A stretch of DNA of 27,304 nucleotides from an uncultured Alistipes sp. (GTDB lineage Bacteria; Bacteroidota; Bacteroidia; Bacteroidales; Rikenellaceae). Positions 15,786-24,315 of this stretch are shown here, piece by piece. The stretch's first letter is position 1, and each line of letters begins with the position of its first letter. The stretch covers positions 1-27,304 of the forward strand of contig UQKD01000031.1 of NCBI GenBank assembly GCA_900541585.1, written 5' to 3'. Made by a program: the position numbers and the translations under genes. Below the pieces are notes generated by a model that was not told the origin of the DNA, did not search any database, and saw only the letters and a list, made by a program, of their open reading frames with translations.

Positions 15786-17276
15786 ATGAAACGATTCCTG
15801 AAAATCAACGCCGCGGACAATGTCGCCGTGGCGCTGGCCGACGACCTGCACGAGGGCGAGACGCTCGATGTCGAGGGCGTTGCCGTGACGCTTCGCGAGG
15901 ACGTTGCGCGCGGCCATAAGTTCGCCCTGCGCGACATCGCCGCGGGCGAGAACGTCGTGAAGTACGGCTATCCCATCGGCCATGCCACGCAGGACGTGCC
16001 GCAGGGCGGGTGGATCCACTCCCACAACCTGAAAACCAACCTGCGCGACGACCTCGAATACAGCTACACCCCGAAGGTCTACGACGTGGACTTTCCGCGG
16101 CGCGACGTGCGGGTGATGGGTTACCTGCGCCGCAACGGCGCGATGGGCATCCGCAACGAATTGTGGATCGTGCCCTCGGTGGGGTGTGTCAACGGGCAGG
16201 CGCAGGCCATCGCGGAGCGCGTGAAGCGCGAGTGCGACTGTTCGCACCTTGACGATGTGCGGGTTTACACCCACAACTACGGCTGTTCGCAGCTGGGCGA
16301 CGACCACGCCAATACGCAGCGGGCGCTGGCCGCGCTGGTGAAGCACCCCAATGCGGGCGCCGTGCTGGTGCTGGGCCTCGGGTGCGAGAACAACCAGGTG
16401 TCGGCGCTGAAAGAGGTGATCGGCGAATGGGACGACGAGCGCGTGAAGTTCCTCGTAGCGCAGGAGGTCGAGGACGAGATCGAAGCCGGCTTCGAGATCT
16501 GCCGCGAACTGGTCGGAAAGACCAAAGCCGATAAACGCCAGCCGCTTCCGCTCGCTTACCTCAAGGTGGGCTTGAAGTGCGGCGGCTCGGACGGTTTTTC
16601 GGGCATCACGGCCAATCCGCTGGTGGGGCTGTTCTCCGACTGGCTGATCGCGCAGGGCGGCACGACGGTGCTGACGGAGGTTCCCGAGATGTTCGGCGCC
16701 GAGACGATCCTGATGGACCGCGCCGCGGACCGCGGGGTTTTCGACGGGACGGTCTCGCTGATCAACGATTTCAAGCACTATTTCCGCAAGTTCGACCAGC
16801 CCATCTACGAGAATCCCTCGCCGGGCAACAAGAAGGGCGGCATCACGACCCTTGAGGAGAAATCGCTCGGCTGCGTGCAGAAGGGCGGGGCGCAGCCCGT
16901 CGTCGACGTGCTGACCTACGCACAGCCCATCGAAAAGCAGGGGCTCAATCTGTTGCAGGCTCCGGGCAACGACCTGGTGGCCGCCTCGGCGCTGGCCCTC
17001 TCGGGCTGCCAGCTGGTGCTCTTCACCACGGGGCGCGGCACGCCTTTCGGGTCGTTCGTGCCCACGATGAAGATTTCGACCAACACGCAGCTCGCGGAGT
17101 TCAAGGCCAACTGGATCGACTTCAACGCCGGTACGCTGGTCGAGGACGAGGAGCCGCAGGCCGTGCTGGACCGTTTCATCGACAAGGTTCTGGCCACGGC
17201 CGGCGGCGAACGTCTCAAGCACGAGAAGACGGGCTTCAAGGAGATCGCCATCTTCAAGACGGGGGTGACGCTGTAA
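15786..17276 (+). CDS. uxaA: altronate dehydratase (fused SAF + catalytic domains)
   Basis: This 496-residue enzyme (EC 4.2.1.7) dehydrates D-altronate to 2-keto-3-deoxygluconate, the substrate of KdgK. The N-terminal ~95 residues form the SAF domain (MKRFLKINAADNVAVALADD through WIHSHNLKTN); the catalytic part contains GYLRRNGAMGIRNELWIVPS, VGCVNGQAQAIAE and GLKCGGSDGFSGITANP with C265, a segment typical of the metal-dependent UxaA/GarD family. Start choice: a GTG at 15735 would lie within the terminator-like hairpin, so it is rejected; ATG 15780 (MIMKRF) and ATG 15786 (MKRFLKI) are both possible, and 15786 matches the usual N-terminus. It is preceded by uxaB and followed, after 242 bp, by the pectinesterase gene. 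Confidence 0.94.
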   Translation: MKRFLKINAADNVAVALADDLHEGETLDVEGVAVTLREDVARGHKFALRDIAAGENVVKYGYPIGHATQDVPQGGWIHSHNLKTNLRDDLEYSYTPKVYDVDFPRRDVRVMGYLRRNGAMGIRNELWIVPSVGCVNGQAQAIAERVKRECDCSHLDDVRVYTHNYGCSQLGDDHANTQRALAALVKHPNAGAVLVLGLGCENNQVSALKEVIGEWDDERVKFLVAQEVEDEIEAGFEICRELVGKTKADKRQPLPLAYLKVGLKCGGSDGFSGITANPLVGLFSDWLIAQGGTTVLTEVPEMFGAETILMDRAADRGVFDGTVSLINDFKHYFRKFDQPIYENPSPGNKKGGITTLEEKSLGCVQKGGAQPVVDVLTYAQPIEKQGLNLLQAPGNDLVAASALALSGCQLVLFTTGRGTPFGSFVPTMKISTNTQLAEFKANWIDFNAGTLVEDEEPQAVLDRFIDKVLATAGGERLKHEKTGFKEIAIFKTGVTL

Positions 17277-17321
17277 AATATTACTCCGGTTTTCGATCGT
17301 TCCAGTGCATTGCTCGGCTGT

Positions 17322-17400
17322 ATTCGTCGCCTGCGGCGCCGTTTATAAGTCTGACCCACCCCCAAACCCCCGCCTCGACGGGGGCTTAAGGCGCAAAAAC
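17322..17400 (-). repeat. structured intergenic repeat, copy B
   Basis: Read on the minus strand, CCCCCG/CGGGGG forms a stem, then comes a G-rich track ending in GGGTCAGA (17357-17350), then a second stem CGCC/GGCG ending near TTCG at 17322-17325. It is the inverted, diverged counterpart of 2625-2714. It lies in the gap between uxaA and the pectinesterase gene, where I find no convincing promoter, terminator or RNA gene. Confidence 0.6.
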
Positions 17401-17518
17401 ACGCGCCTTGACTGCAGTGGCGGCTCGGCAATTCGCAAGCGATTGCGCTCGCCTGTTGCCCGCAGTTGTCGCGACGTATCCGGAATGACGAAGGTAATGA
17501 ATTCCAAAATGCTTGATA

Positions 17519-18508
17519 ATGAAATTTTCAGTAATCGCAGCGATACTTCTCTTTTCCGTTTTTGCGGCCTCGGCGGAGACGGTTTATACCGTCGACTGCA
17601 ACGGCGGCGGGGATTTCCGGACCATTCAGGAATGCTTCGACGCCCTGCCTTCGAAACCGTCGGAGTGGCGCACGGTGCGGATCATGCCCGGTGTCTATCG
17701 CGAGAAGGTGACGCTCGACGTCTACAAGGACAAGGTCCGGATTCTGGGCGATGAAATGGCTGAAACCCGCATCGTCTGGGACGACTATGCCGGCAAAGTC
17801 GTCGATGGCTGCGAGCTGACCACCTACGACAGCTATACGATGTCTGTCCGGGCCGACGAGGTCTGTCTGGATTGCCTGACCGTCGAGAACGATGCCGGAA
17901 GGGTAGGGCAGGCCGTGGCGCTCGAAACCCGCGGCGACCGCATCCATCTGTATCATTGTGCGCTCATCGGCGATCAGGACACCTTTTTTGCCCGCGGCTA
18001 CGTTTCGCGCGTGCATGTCGAGAATTGCCATATCGAGGGAACCACCGATTTCATCTTCGGCCCTTCGATCGTGCTGTTCGAGTGTTCGACGATCCATTGC
18101 AAGGCCGACAGTTTCATCACGGCGGCCTCGACCACCGAGCGTAACGAATACGGATTCGTCTTCTCCTGCTGCCGTGTGACGGCGGCCGAAGGGGTGACGC
18201 GGGTTTACCTCGGGCGTCCGTGGAAATCCACGGCCCGCACCGTGTGGCTGGAGTGTGAATTTCCGGCGGCGATCCGTCCCGAGGGGTGGCGCGACTGGCA
18301 CGACGCGGCGCGCAAGGGCGACGTGTACTATGCCGAATGGCGCTGCGAGGGTCCCGGCGCCGACCGTTCGGGCCGCGTGGCGTGGTCGCGGGAGCTGACC
18401 GACGCCGAGGCCGACGTTTACGACAACCGGCGTGTCTTTGCCAAAAAGACCGGCTCCGAACAGTTCCGCGACGACTGGGAAGGCGGCGCGGAATGGACAG
18501 CCCGATAA
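17519..18508 (+). CDS. secreted pectin methylesterase (CE8 family)
   Basis: This 329-residue protein starts at ATG 17519, giving a signal peptide MKFSVIAAILLFSVFAASAE; a TTG six bases upstream is less likely. It is a right-handed beta-helix pectinesterase (EC 3.1.1.11) that removes methyl esters from homogalacturonan, making the polymer accessible to lyases and hydrolases. Catalytic residues are in place: D154 in GDQDTFFARG (acid/base), D177 in GTTDFIFG (nucleophile) and R233 in YLGRPWKSTART. Its length suits a single-domain CE8 enzyme with no binding module. It has no lipobox, so it is probably periplasmic or exported further. Last gene of the galacturonate operon; a perfect terminator follows. 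It could also belong to a separate unit, since 242 bp and the uxaB-uxaA hairpin lie upstream. Confidence 0.93.
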   Translation: MKFSVIAAILLFSVFAASAETVYTVDCNGGGDFRTIQECFDALPSKPSEWRTVRIMPGVYREKVTLDVYKDKVRILGDEMAETRIVWDDYAGKVVDGCELTTYDSYTMSVRADEVCLDCLTVENDAGRVGQAVALETRGDRIHLYHCALIGDQDTFFARGYVSRVHVENCHIEGTTDFIFGPSIVLFECSTIHCKADSFITAASTTERNEYGFVFSCCRVTAAEGVTRVYLGRPWKSTARTVWLECEFPAAIRPEGWRDWHDAARKGDVYYAEWRCEGPGADRSGRVAWSRELTDAEADVYDNRRVFAKKTGSEQFRDDWEGGAEWTAR

Positions 18509-18524
18509 GCCTTATTTTTACGGT

Positions 18525-18563
18525 ATCACCCCTGCCGGAAGTATCTCCGGCAGGGGTGATTTT
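18525..18563 (+). terminator. intrinsic terminator after the pectinesterase gene
   Basis: A perfect 15-bp stem, ATCACCCCTGCCGGA (18525-18539) with its complement (18546-18560) around AGTATC, is followed by TTTC. It separates the operon from the convergent MATE gene. Confidence 0.85.
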
Positions 18564-18608
18564 CATTCGGGGACACTTCTTCCGTGCCGGCGGCCGGTTC
18601 CGGAAGCC

Positions 18609-19931
18609 TTACGCGATCTTGTCGTAGATGGTTTTCAGCCGGCGGGTCATGAAGAACTGGATCACCCCGCGCAGGAACATGTAGAGCGTGAAGGCCAGCC
18701 AGAGGGCGTTGTTGCCGATCAGCGGGTAGCAGGCGTAGTAGATGGCGAAGTAGGCCGCCGTGGCCCAGAACATCGAGTCGCGCATGACGCGCGTTTCGGT
18801 GGCCCCGACCATGATGCCGTCCATGATGAAGGGCATGGCCGAGGCGATCGGGATGAGGATGATCCAGACGATGTAGCGGCCCGCCAGTTCCTCGATCGTC
18901 CCGGCGTTGGGCGCCGAGTGGTCTATGAACACGCCCACCAGGTCGCGCCACCAGACGAGGTAGATGCCCACGAAGACCACCGATACGAGCGTTCCCCAGG
19001 CGATGCACCTCCGCAGGCAGTCGCGCAGCGACACGCTGTCGCGGGCGCCGATGAAACGTCCCGTGAGCGCCTCGGCGGCGTAGGCGAAGCCGTCGTTCAT
19101 GTAGGAAAAGAGCGTGAAGAGTTGCAGCAGCAGGGTGTTCACGGCCAGCAGCGCGGGGTCGTCCATGCGCGCCGACGCCCCGGTGAAGAAGGTGTAGACC
19201 GCGACGATGCAGAACGTGCGCAGGATGATGTCGCGGTTGATGATGAAGAACGTCTTCAGCGGTTTGAAGTCCAGCACCTCCGACCAGTCGATCCCGGTGA
19301 GGATCGGACGGTATTTGACCGCGAGCAGCAGTGCCGAGAGCACCACGCCGGTCCATTGGGCGATCACCGAGGCGTAGGCGATGCCCACGATGCCCATGTC
19401 CATCCCGAAGGCGAACCAGAGGCTGCAAAGGATGTGCACGACGTTGACCGTGATGGCCGTCAGCATGGGGAATATGGCGTTCTGCATCCCCGTGAACCAG
19501 CCGTTGAAGCCGAAGAGCACGATGCCCGCCGGCACGGCCCAGATGCGGGCGTAGAAGTAGTCGCGGGTCATCTCGCTGCCGTTCATGGCCCAGAGGGCCA
19601 GTTCTCCCGCGGGGTATTGGAGCAGGATCATCAGCACGCCCATCACCGCCGATACCGACAGCGCGCGGGCCAGCATGTTGGTGCACTCGCGGAAATCGCC
19701 CGCGCCGAACGCCTGGGCCGTCAGCCCGCTGGTTCCCATGCGCACGAACGAGCAGTTCCAGTAGATGAAGTTGAAGATCGAGACGCCGATGGCCAGCGCA
19801 CCGATCGTGGCGGCGGAGTCGGCTCCCCAATGTCCGGCGATGGCGGTCGATACGATGCCCATCAGCGGCACGGTGATGTTCGAGACGATATTGGGGAGCG
19901 CGATGCGCAGTATTTCGCGGTTCATGTTCAT
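18609..19931 (-). CDS. MATE family efflux transporter (DinF-like)
   Basis: This 440-residue inner-membrane protein has about twelve hydrophobic segments in two similar halves. The opening ILRIALPNIVSNITVPLMGI then VSTAIAGHWG is the usual first helix of the MATE family, and SGLTAQAFGAGDFRE is the family's conserved loop after TM2. MATE proteins export cationic drugs or metabolites using H+ or Na+ gradients; the DinF branch is suggested by the short N-terminus and overall pattern. The substrate cannot be read from the sequence. It is monocistronic, convergent with the pectinesterase gene and divergent from the pseudouridine synthase gene. A -7 motif for it lies at 20018-20025. Start at MNMNREIL; the second Met two codons in is equally possible. 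Confidence 0.88.
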   Translation of the reverse strand: MNMNREILRIALPNIVSNITVPLMGIVSTAIAGHWGADSAATIGALAIGVSIFNFIYWNCSFVRMGTSGLTAQAFGAGDFRECTNMLARALSVSAVMGVLMILLQYPAGELALWAMNGSEMTRDYFYARIWAVPAGIVLFGFNGWFTGMQNAIFPMLTAITVNVVHILCSLWFAFGMDMGIVGIAYASVIAQWTGVVLSALLLAVKYRPILTGIDWSEVLDFKPLKTFFIINRDIILRTFCIVAVYTFFTGASARMDDPALLAVNTLLLQLFTLFSYMNDGFAYAAEALTGRFIGARDSVSLRDCLRRCIAWGTLVSVVFVGIYLVWWRDLVGVFIDHSAPNAGTIEELAGRYIVWIILIPIASAMPFIMDGIMVGATETRVMRDSMFWATAAYFAIYYACYPLIGNNALWLAFTLYMFLRGVIQFFMTRRLKTIYDKIA

Positions 19932-20017
19932 AACGCAGGATCGGGTGTCGCAGCCGATGCCGGGCGCCGCAGGGTTCCCGCCGGAATGCGGCCGGTCATC
20001 GGGGAGTTAATTTTCGG

Positions 20018-20025
20018 CAAAGATA
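20018..20025 (-). promoter_or_regulatory. predicted -7 element for the MATE gene
   Basis: On the minus strand the sequence reads TATCTTTG, an exact TAnnTTTG match about 87 bases before the start codon. I see no clear upstream TTTG box at the usual distance. Confidence 0.45.
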
Positions 20026-20094
20026 CGGCAAAAGCGGGCGTTTTGTCGCCCTTCGGCGCAATTATTCCCAAAACGGTTGAAATCGGGCACGTTA

Positions 20095-20127
20095 TGTGTT
20101 ATAATCCGGAAAAATGGATTACCTTTG
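20095..20127 (+). promoter_or_regulatory. predicted promoter of the pseudouridine synthase gene
   Basis: TGTG at 20095-20098 lies 21 bp before TACCTTTG at 20120-20127, an exact TAnnTTTG match. The leader to the start codon at 20231 would be about 100 bases. Confidence 0.6.
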
Positions 20128-20230
20128 CCGGGTAAGAACCCGGCTCGGACGGGCTGCGCCCGGCATAACGCGCGTGAACCCGGTCGGCACGTCCCGGTCT
20201 CTGCCCGATAATTTATTAGACGAATAGAAA

Positions 20231-21598
20231 ATGAAAGATCCTAAAAACGACTCGACCCCGGTGCTCGAACGCTTCGGACGCGACAAACGCAAGCGCACCG
20301 TAGTGGCTACGGCGGAGCGTGTCGAGCGTCGCCCGCGTTTGCAGCGTGATGCCGCCGATTCGGAGCAGCCCTCCTTTGAGAACAGGCCCGAACGCCGGGC
20401 TTCGTATAACCCCCATTTCACGGCCGACAACCGTCCGGCTTTCGAGAAGCCGCATTACGGCGGCAAACCCCGCGGGGAGGGCGACCGCCCGCACCGCCAG
20501 TATGACGACAAACCGCGGCAGTACGGTGACCGCCCGCGTCAGTATGACGATAAGCCGCGTCCCTATGGCGACCGTCCGCGTCAGGACGACGACCGTCCGC
20601 GGCGTTCCTTCGGCGACAAACCCCGCTACGATAACGACCGTTCCCGCAACGACGAGGAGCGTCCTCGCCGCAGTTACGGCGACAAGCCGGCCTACGGCGA
20701 GAAGAAATTCGGCCCCAAGAAGTTCGGCGACAAGCCCTACGGTGAGAAAAAATTCGGCGAGAAGAAATTCGGGGATAAGAAATTTGGCGACCGGAAGTTT
20801 GTCGACAAACCCTTCAAACCCGCCTACAAGAAACACGACGACAAACCGGCGCCGTATCCGAAATTCAATCCCGAGAAGCAGACGGGCGAGATGCGCCTGA
20901 ACCGTTTCATCGCCCAGTCGGGCATCTGCTCGCGCCGCGAAGCCGACGATTTCATCACGGCGGGTGTCGTTTCGGTCAATGGCGTGATTGTCACCGAACT
21001 GGGGACCAAGGTGCTGCCGACCGACGAAGTGCGGTTCAACGACGAGCCGGTGCAGGGCGAGAAAAAGGTCTATCTGGTGCTGAACAAGCCCAAGGGCTAC
21101 GTCACCTCGCTCGACGATCCCCATGCCGGAAAGACGGTCATGGAGCTGGTCGAAGGCGCCTGCACGGAGCGCATCTATCCCGTGGGGCGTTTGGACAAAA
21201 ACAGCCTCGGGCTGCTGCTGTTCACCAACGACGGCGACCTCACCAAACAGCTTACGCATCCTTCTTACAGGAAGAAGAAAATCTACCAGGTGACGCTCGA
21301 CAAACCCCTGACGCGCGCCGACATGGACCGCATCGCCGAGGGCGTCACGCTTGAGGACGGCGAGATCTTCGCCGACGAGATTTCCTATGTCAAGGAGAAC
21401 AAGCAGGAGGTGGGGATCGAGATTCACTCGGGCCGCAACCGCATCGTGCGCCGTATTTTCGAGTTTCTGGGTTACACCGTGACCAAACTCGACCGCGTTT
21501 ACTATGCGGGTCTCACGAAGAAGAACCTCAAGCGCGGAGCGTGGCGGTTCCTGACCCGCGAGGAGGTGGAGCGGCTGAAATCCGGCCAATACGAGTAA
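20231..21598 (+). CDS. RNA pseudouridine synthase, RluB/RsuA type, with repetitive charged N-terminus
   Basis: This 455-residue protein has two parts. Residues 1 to about 215 are low-complexity and strongly charged, with repeats such as RQYDDKPRPYGDRPRQ and KKFGEKKFGDKKFGDRKF, probably disordered and RNA-binding. From M221 an S4 RNA-binding domain begins (MRLNRFIAQSGICSRREADD), followed by the RsuA-family catalytic domain with YPVGRLDKNSLGLLLFTNDG; catalytic aspartate D322. The enzyme should convert a uridine in ribosomal RNA to pseudouridine; RluB/RluF-like 23S sites are most likely, but the exact base is not determinable here. The long N-terminal tail is common in Bacteroidota homologues and absent in E. 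coli RluB. It has its own promoter and terminator. Confidence 0.9.
   Translation: MKDPKNDSTPVLERFGRDKRKRTVVATAERVERRPRLQRDAADSEQPSFENRPERRASYNPHFTADNRPAFEKPHYGGKPRGEGDRPHRQYDDKPRQYGDRPRQYDDKPRPYGDRPRQDDDRPRRSFGDKPRYDNDRSRNDEERPRRSYGDKPAYGEKKFGPKKFGDKPYGEKKFGEKKFGDKKFGDRKFVDKPFKPAYKKHDDKPAPYPKFNPEKQTGEMRLNRFIAQSGICSRREADDFITAGVVSVNGVIVTELGTKVLPTDEVRFNDEPVQGEKKVYLVLNKPKGYVTSLDDPHAGKTVMELVEGACTERIYPVGRLDKNSLGLLLFTNDGDLTKQLTHPSYRKKKIYQVTLDKPLTRADMDRIAEGVTLEDGEIFADEISYVKENKQEVGIEIHSGRNRIVRRIFEFLGYTVTKLDRVYYAGLTKKNLKRGAWRFLTREEVERLKSGQYE
20485..20830 (+). repeat. degenerate short repeats encoding Arg/Asp/Tyr- and Lys/Phe/Gly-rich tail
   Basis: About 345 bases are built from two repeat types: units of roughly 18-24 bases around CGNCAGTATGACGANAA and CGTCCGCGTCAG (protein RPRQYDDKPR-like), then units of 15 bases around AAGAAATTCGGCGAN (protein KKFGD). 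They lie in frame within the pseudouridine synthase gene. Confidence 0.7.
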
Positions 21599-21634
21599 TT
21601 TCGATGACTGCGGCGCACCTGCCGCACATTCCTC

Positions 21635-21683
21635 AAATCCCCGAATGGGACGTACCTCGAGTACTACCCATCCGGGGATTTTT
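21635..21683. terminator. bidirectional intrinsic terminator between convergent genes
   Basis: AAATCCCCG-A-ATGGG (21635-21649) pairs with CCCAT-C-CGGGGATTT (21667-21683) with one A/C mismatch. Inside, GTAC (21652-21655) pairs with GTAC (21661-21664). The stem runs into a five-base T stretch on the plus side, and AAA precedes it for the minus side. It serves both the pseudouridine synthase and the convergent editing-protein gene. Confidence 0.8.
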
Positions 21684-21736
21684 CACGATGCACGGTATAT
21701 GCACCGCACGGATCGAGAACCGATGAGGATGACGGG

Positions 21737-22228
21737 TTAATACAGTTCGATGAACTCGTAGGTGTTGCCGACGGCGGCGAGGTATCGCAGGAACTCTTCG
21801 CGCGCGATGACCACCGTCGCGCGGTTGTCGTTGGGGTGGAACGAATAGGCGGGGCAGTCGCGCAGGTGGACGTCGAGGAACAGGTGGACGTGGTTCTCCG
21901 GGTCGTTGATCAGCCCGAAGGGCGATACCGAGCCGGGACGCAGTCCCAGCCAGCGTTCCATGCGCTCGGGCGAGGCGAACGACAGCTTGCCCTGCCGCAG
22001 GCGGGCTTCGAGGTCGCGGATGGCCAGCGACCGCTCCGAATCGAAACACACGAGGTAGTGGCGGTCGCCCTTGTGGTTGCGGAAGAAGAGGTTCTTGCAG
22101 TGTTTCGAACCGTCGTCGCGCCACCATTGGCGGGCGATTTCGATGGTCGGGGCCTCGGGGTGCTCGTACCACTCGTAGCGGATGCCGCGGGCGTCGAGAA
22201 AGTCGAAAACAGGTTGTTTGCGGTCCAT
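21737..22228 (-). CDS. ProXp-ala-like prolyl-tRNA editing protein (YbaK domain)
   Basis: This 163-residue stand-alone YbaK/aaRS-editing domain resembles the ProXp-ala (PrdX) group, which hydrolyses Ala-tRNA(Pro) and keeps alanine out of proline codons. Seen in the sequence: DGSKHCKNLFFRNHKGDRHY with K45, the position of the essential lysine in this fold, then KLSFASPERMERWLGL and RPGSVSPFGLINDPENHVHL, where the GSVSPFGL loop is a mark of the group. Length is normal (about 160-170). It is the last gene of a minus-strand run and starts 3 bp after the glycosyltransferase stop, so the two are probably co-transcribed. The terminator at 21635-21683 follows. Confidence 0.9.
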   Translation of the reverse strand: MDRKQPVFDFLDARGIRYEWYEHPEAPTIEIARQWWRDDGSKHCKNLFFRNHKGDRHYLVCFDSERSLAIRDLEARLRQGKLSFASPERMERWLGLRPGSVSPFGLINDPENHVHLFLDVHLRDCPAYSFHPNDNRATVVIAREEFLRYLAAVGNTYEFIELY

Positions 22229-22231
22229 GAA

Positions 22232-23281
22232 TCAAGCATTGAAACGTCCGCGCAGGCGCAGCGATGACCTGCGCAGCGCGATTCGGAAATAGAGGAGCGT
22301 GCGGCACTCCCTTCCCTTCAGAATGCGGTCGAGCAGCGGGCGTTTCAGCAGCGGATGCCAGCGGGGCGTGTAAGTCTCCGCGCCGAACAGTTCCGGGCGG
22401 GCGGCAATGGTCCCGAGGACGTTCAGGCGGTCGCCGAAGCGGATGTTGTTTGCGGCCCGGAGCAGCGTGTCCCGGACGAGGTTCTGCCGCAGGGCGAAGA
22501 GATAGGCCTCGTCCGTGATGCCGAAGCGTTGGGCCAGCTGCGGGATGAAGCGGTCGAGCCGCTCGGCGGCCTCGACGAGTGCGCCGGCCGGCATGGGCCG
22601 TGTGCTGAGCGTGTTCCGCCCGCGGCGCATGTAGTGCATATGAACGCCGCTGCGCCAGATGACCGACTGCATCCGGCTGATGCAGGTGAAGAAGAAGAGG
22701 TGATCTTCGCGGGAACAAAGGTGTTCGATGAAGCGGATTCCGAGGCGGCGGAGCGTCTCCGTGTGGTAGAGTTTGCAGACGCTGCACCCGTCTTGCAGGA
22801 ATCGCTGGCTCATTGCCGCCGAAGGGTCGTCTCCGATGGTGAAAGCCGTATCCTCGTAACCGAACAGAATCTGGTTCGGTTCCGGCGGCTCGGCCTCCGA
22901 GAAGTCGAGCAGGATGCCTTGTATGACGATCGTTCCGGGTTCCGGCGCCGGACCGCGGAAAAATTCGGCCAGAAACTCCTTTTCGGCCCAGTCGTCGGCG
23001 TCCATGAAGGTGATGAAGCGTCCGCGGGCGGCGTCGATGCCCGCATTGCGGGCCGCCGAGACCGACGCTTCGTCGAGCGTCAGGGTGCGGATGCGTCCGG
23101 GGTGTTCCGCGGCGTAGCGGGCGCAGCGCCCCCGCGAATCGTCCGACGAGCCGTTTTCGACCAGGATGAGTTCGAAATCGGTGTAACTCTGGGCCAGCAG
23201 GCTCTCCACGCATGCGCCGAGGTGGGACGCTGCATTGTGGACCGGGATTACGACAGTGAGGTTGGGTTCGGGCAGGGACAT
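22232..23281 (-). CDS. family 2 glycosyltransferase
   Basis: This 349-residue protein opens with a GT-A fold typical of family 2: LTVVIPVHNAASHLGACVES, then the nucleotide-binding VENGSSDDS (residues 41-49) and the metal-binding D-x-D at D94-A-D96 in TFMDADDW. The segment SVSAARNAGIDAARG is the standard helix before it. The C-terminal ~200 residues are basic and family-specific, without membrane helices. It probably adds a sugar from a nucleotide donor to a surface glycan or lipid, but donor and acceptor cannot be inferred, and no other polysaccharide genes are nearby. It sits with 3-bp gaps between a D-2-hydroxyacid dehydrogenase gene and the editing-protein gene. Confidence 0.85.
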   Translation of the reverse strand: MSLPEPNLTVVIPVHNAASHLGACVESLLAQSYTDFELILVENGSSDDSRGRCARYAAEHPGRIRTLTLDEASVSAARNAGIDAARGRFITFMDADDWAEKEFLAEFFRGPAPEPGTIVIQGILLDFSEAEPPEPNQILFGYEDTAFTIGDDPSAAMSQRFLQDGCSVCKLYHTETLRRLGIRFIEHLCSREDHLFFFTCISRMQSVIWRSGVHMHYMRRGRNTLSTRPMPAGALVEAAERLDRFIPQLAQRFGITDEAYLFALRQNLVRDTLLRAANNIRFGDRLNVLGTIAARPELFGAETYTPRWHPLLKRPLLDRILKGRECRTLLYFRIALRRSSLRLRGRFNA

Positions 23282-23284
23282 CGG

Positions 23285-24229
<945 letters not shown>

Positions 24230-24315
24230 ATCCTTTGTGTTTTTTAAATTACGTTCGGCAGCGCGGACTTGGTTCCCGCATGCGAATCCGGTCCGCCGTC
24301 CTTGCAAGAGGGCTT

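Noticed and set aside
17277..17518. Small RNA or tRNA gene in the gap before the pectinesterase gene
   Set aside because: No cloverleaf, CCA end or promoter could be found; the structure present is explained by the dispersed repeat copy B.
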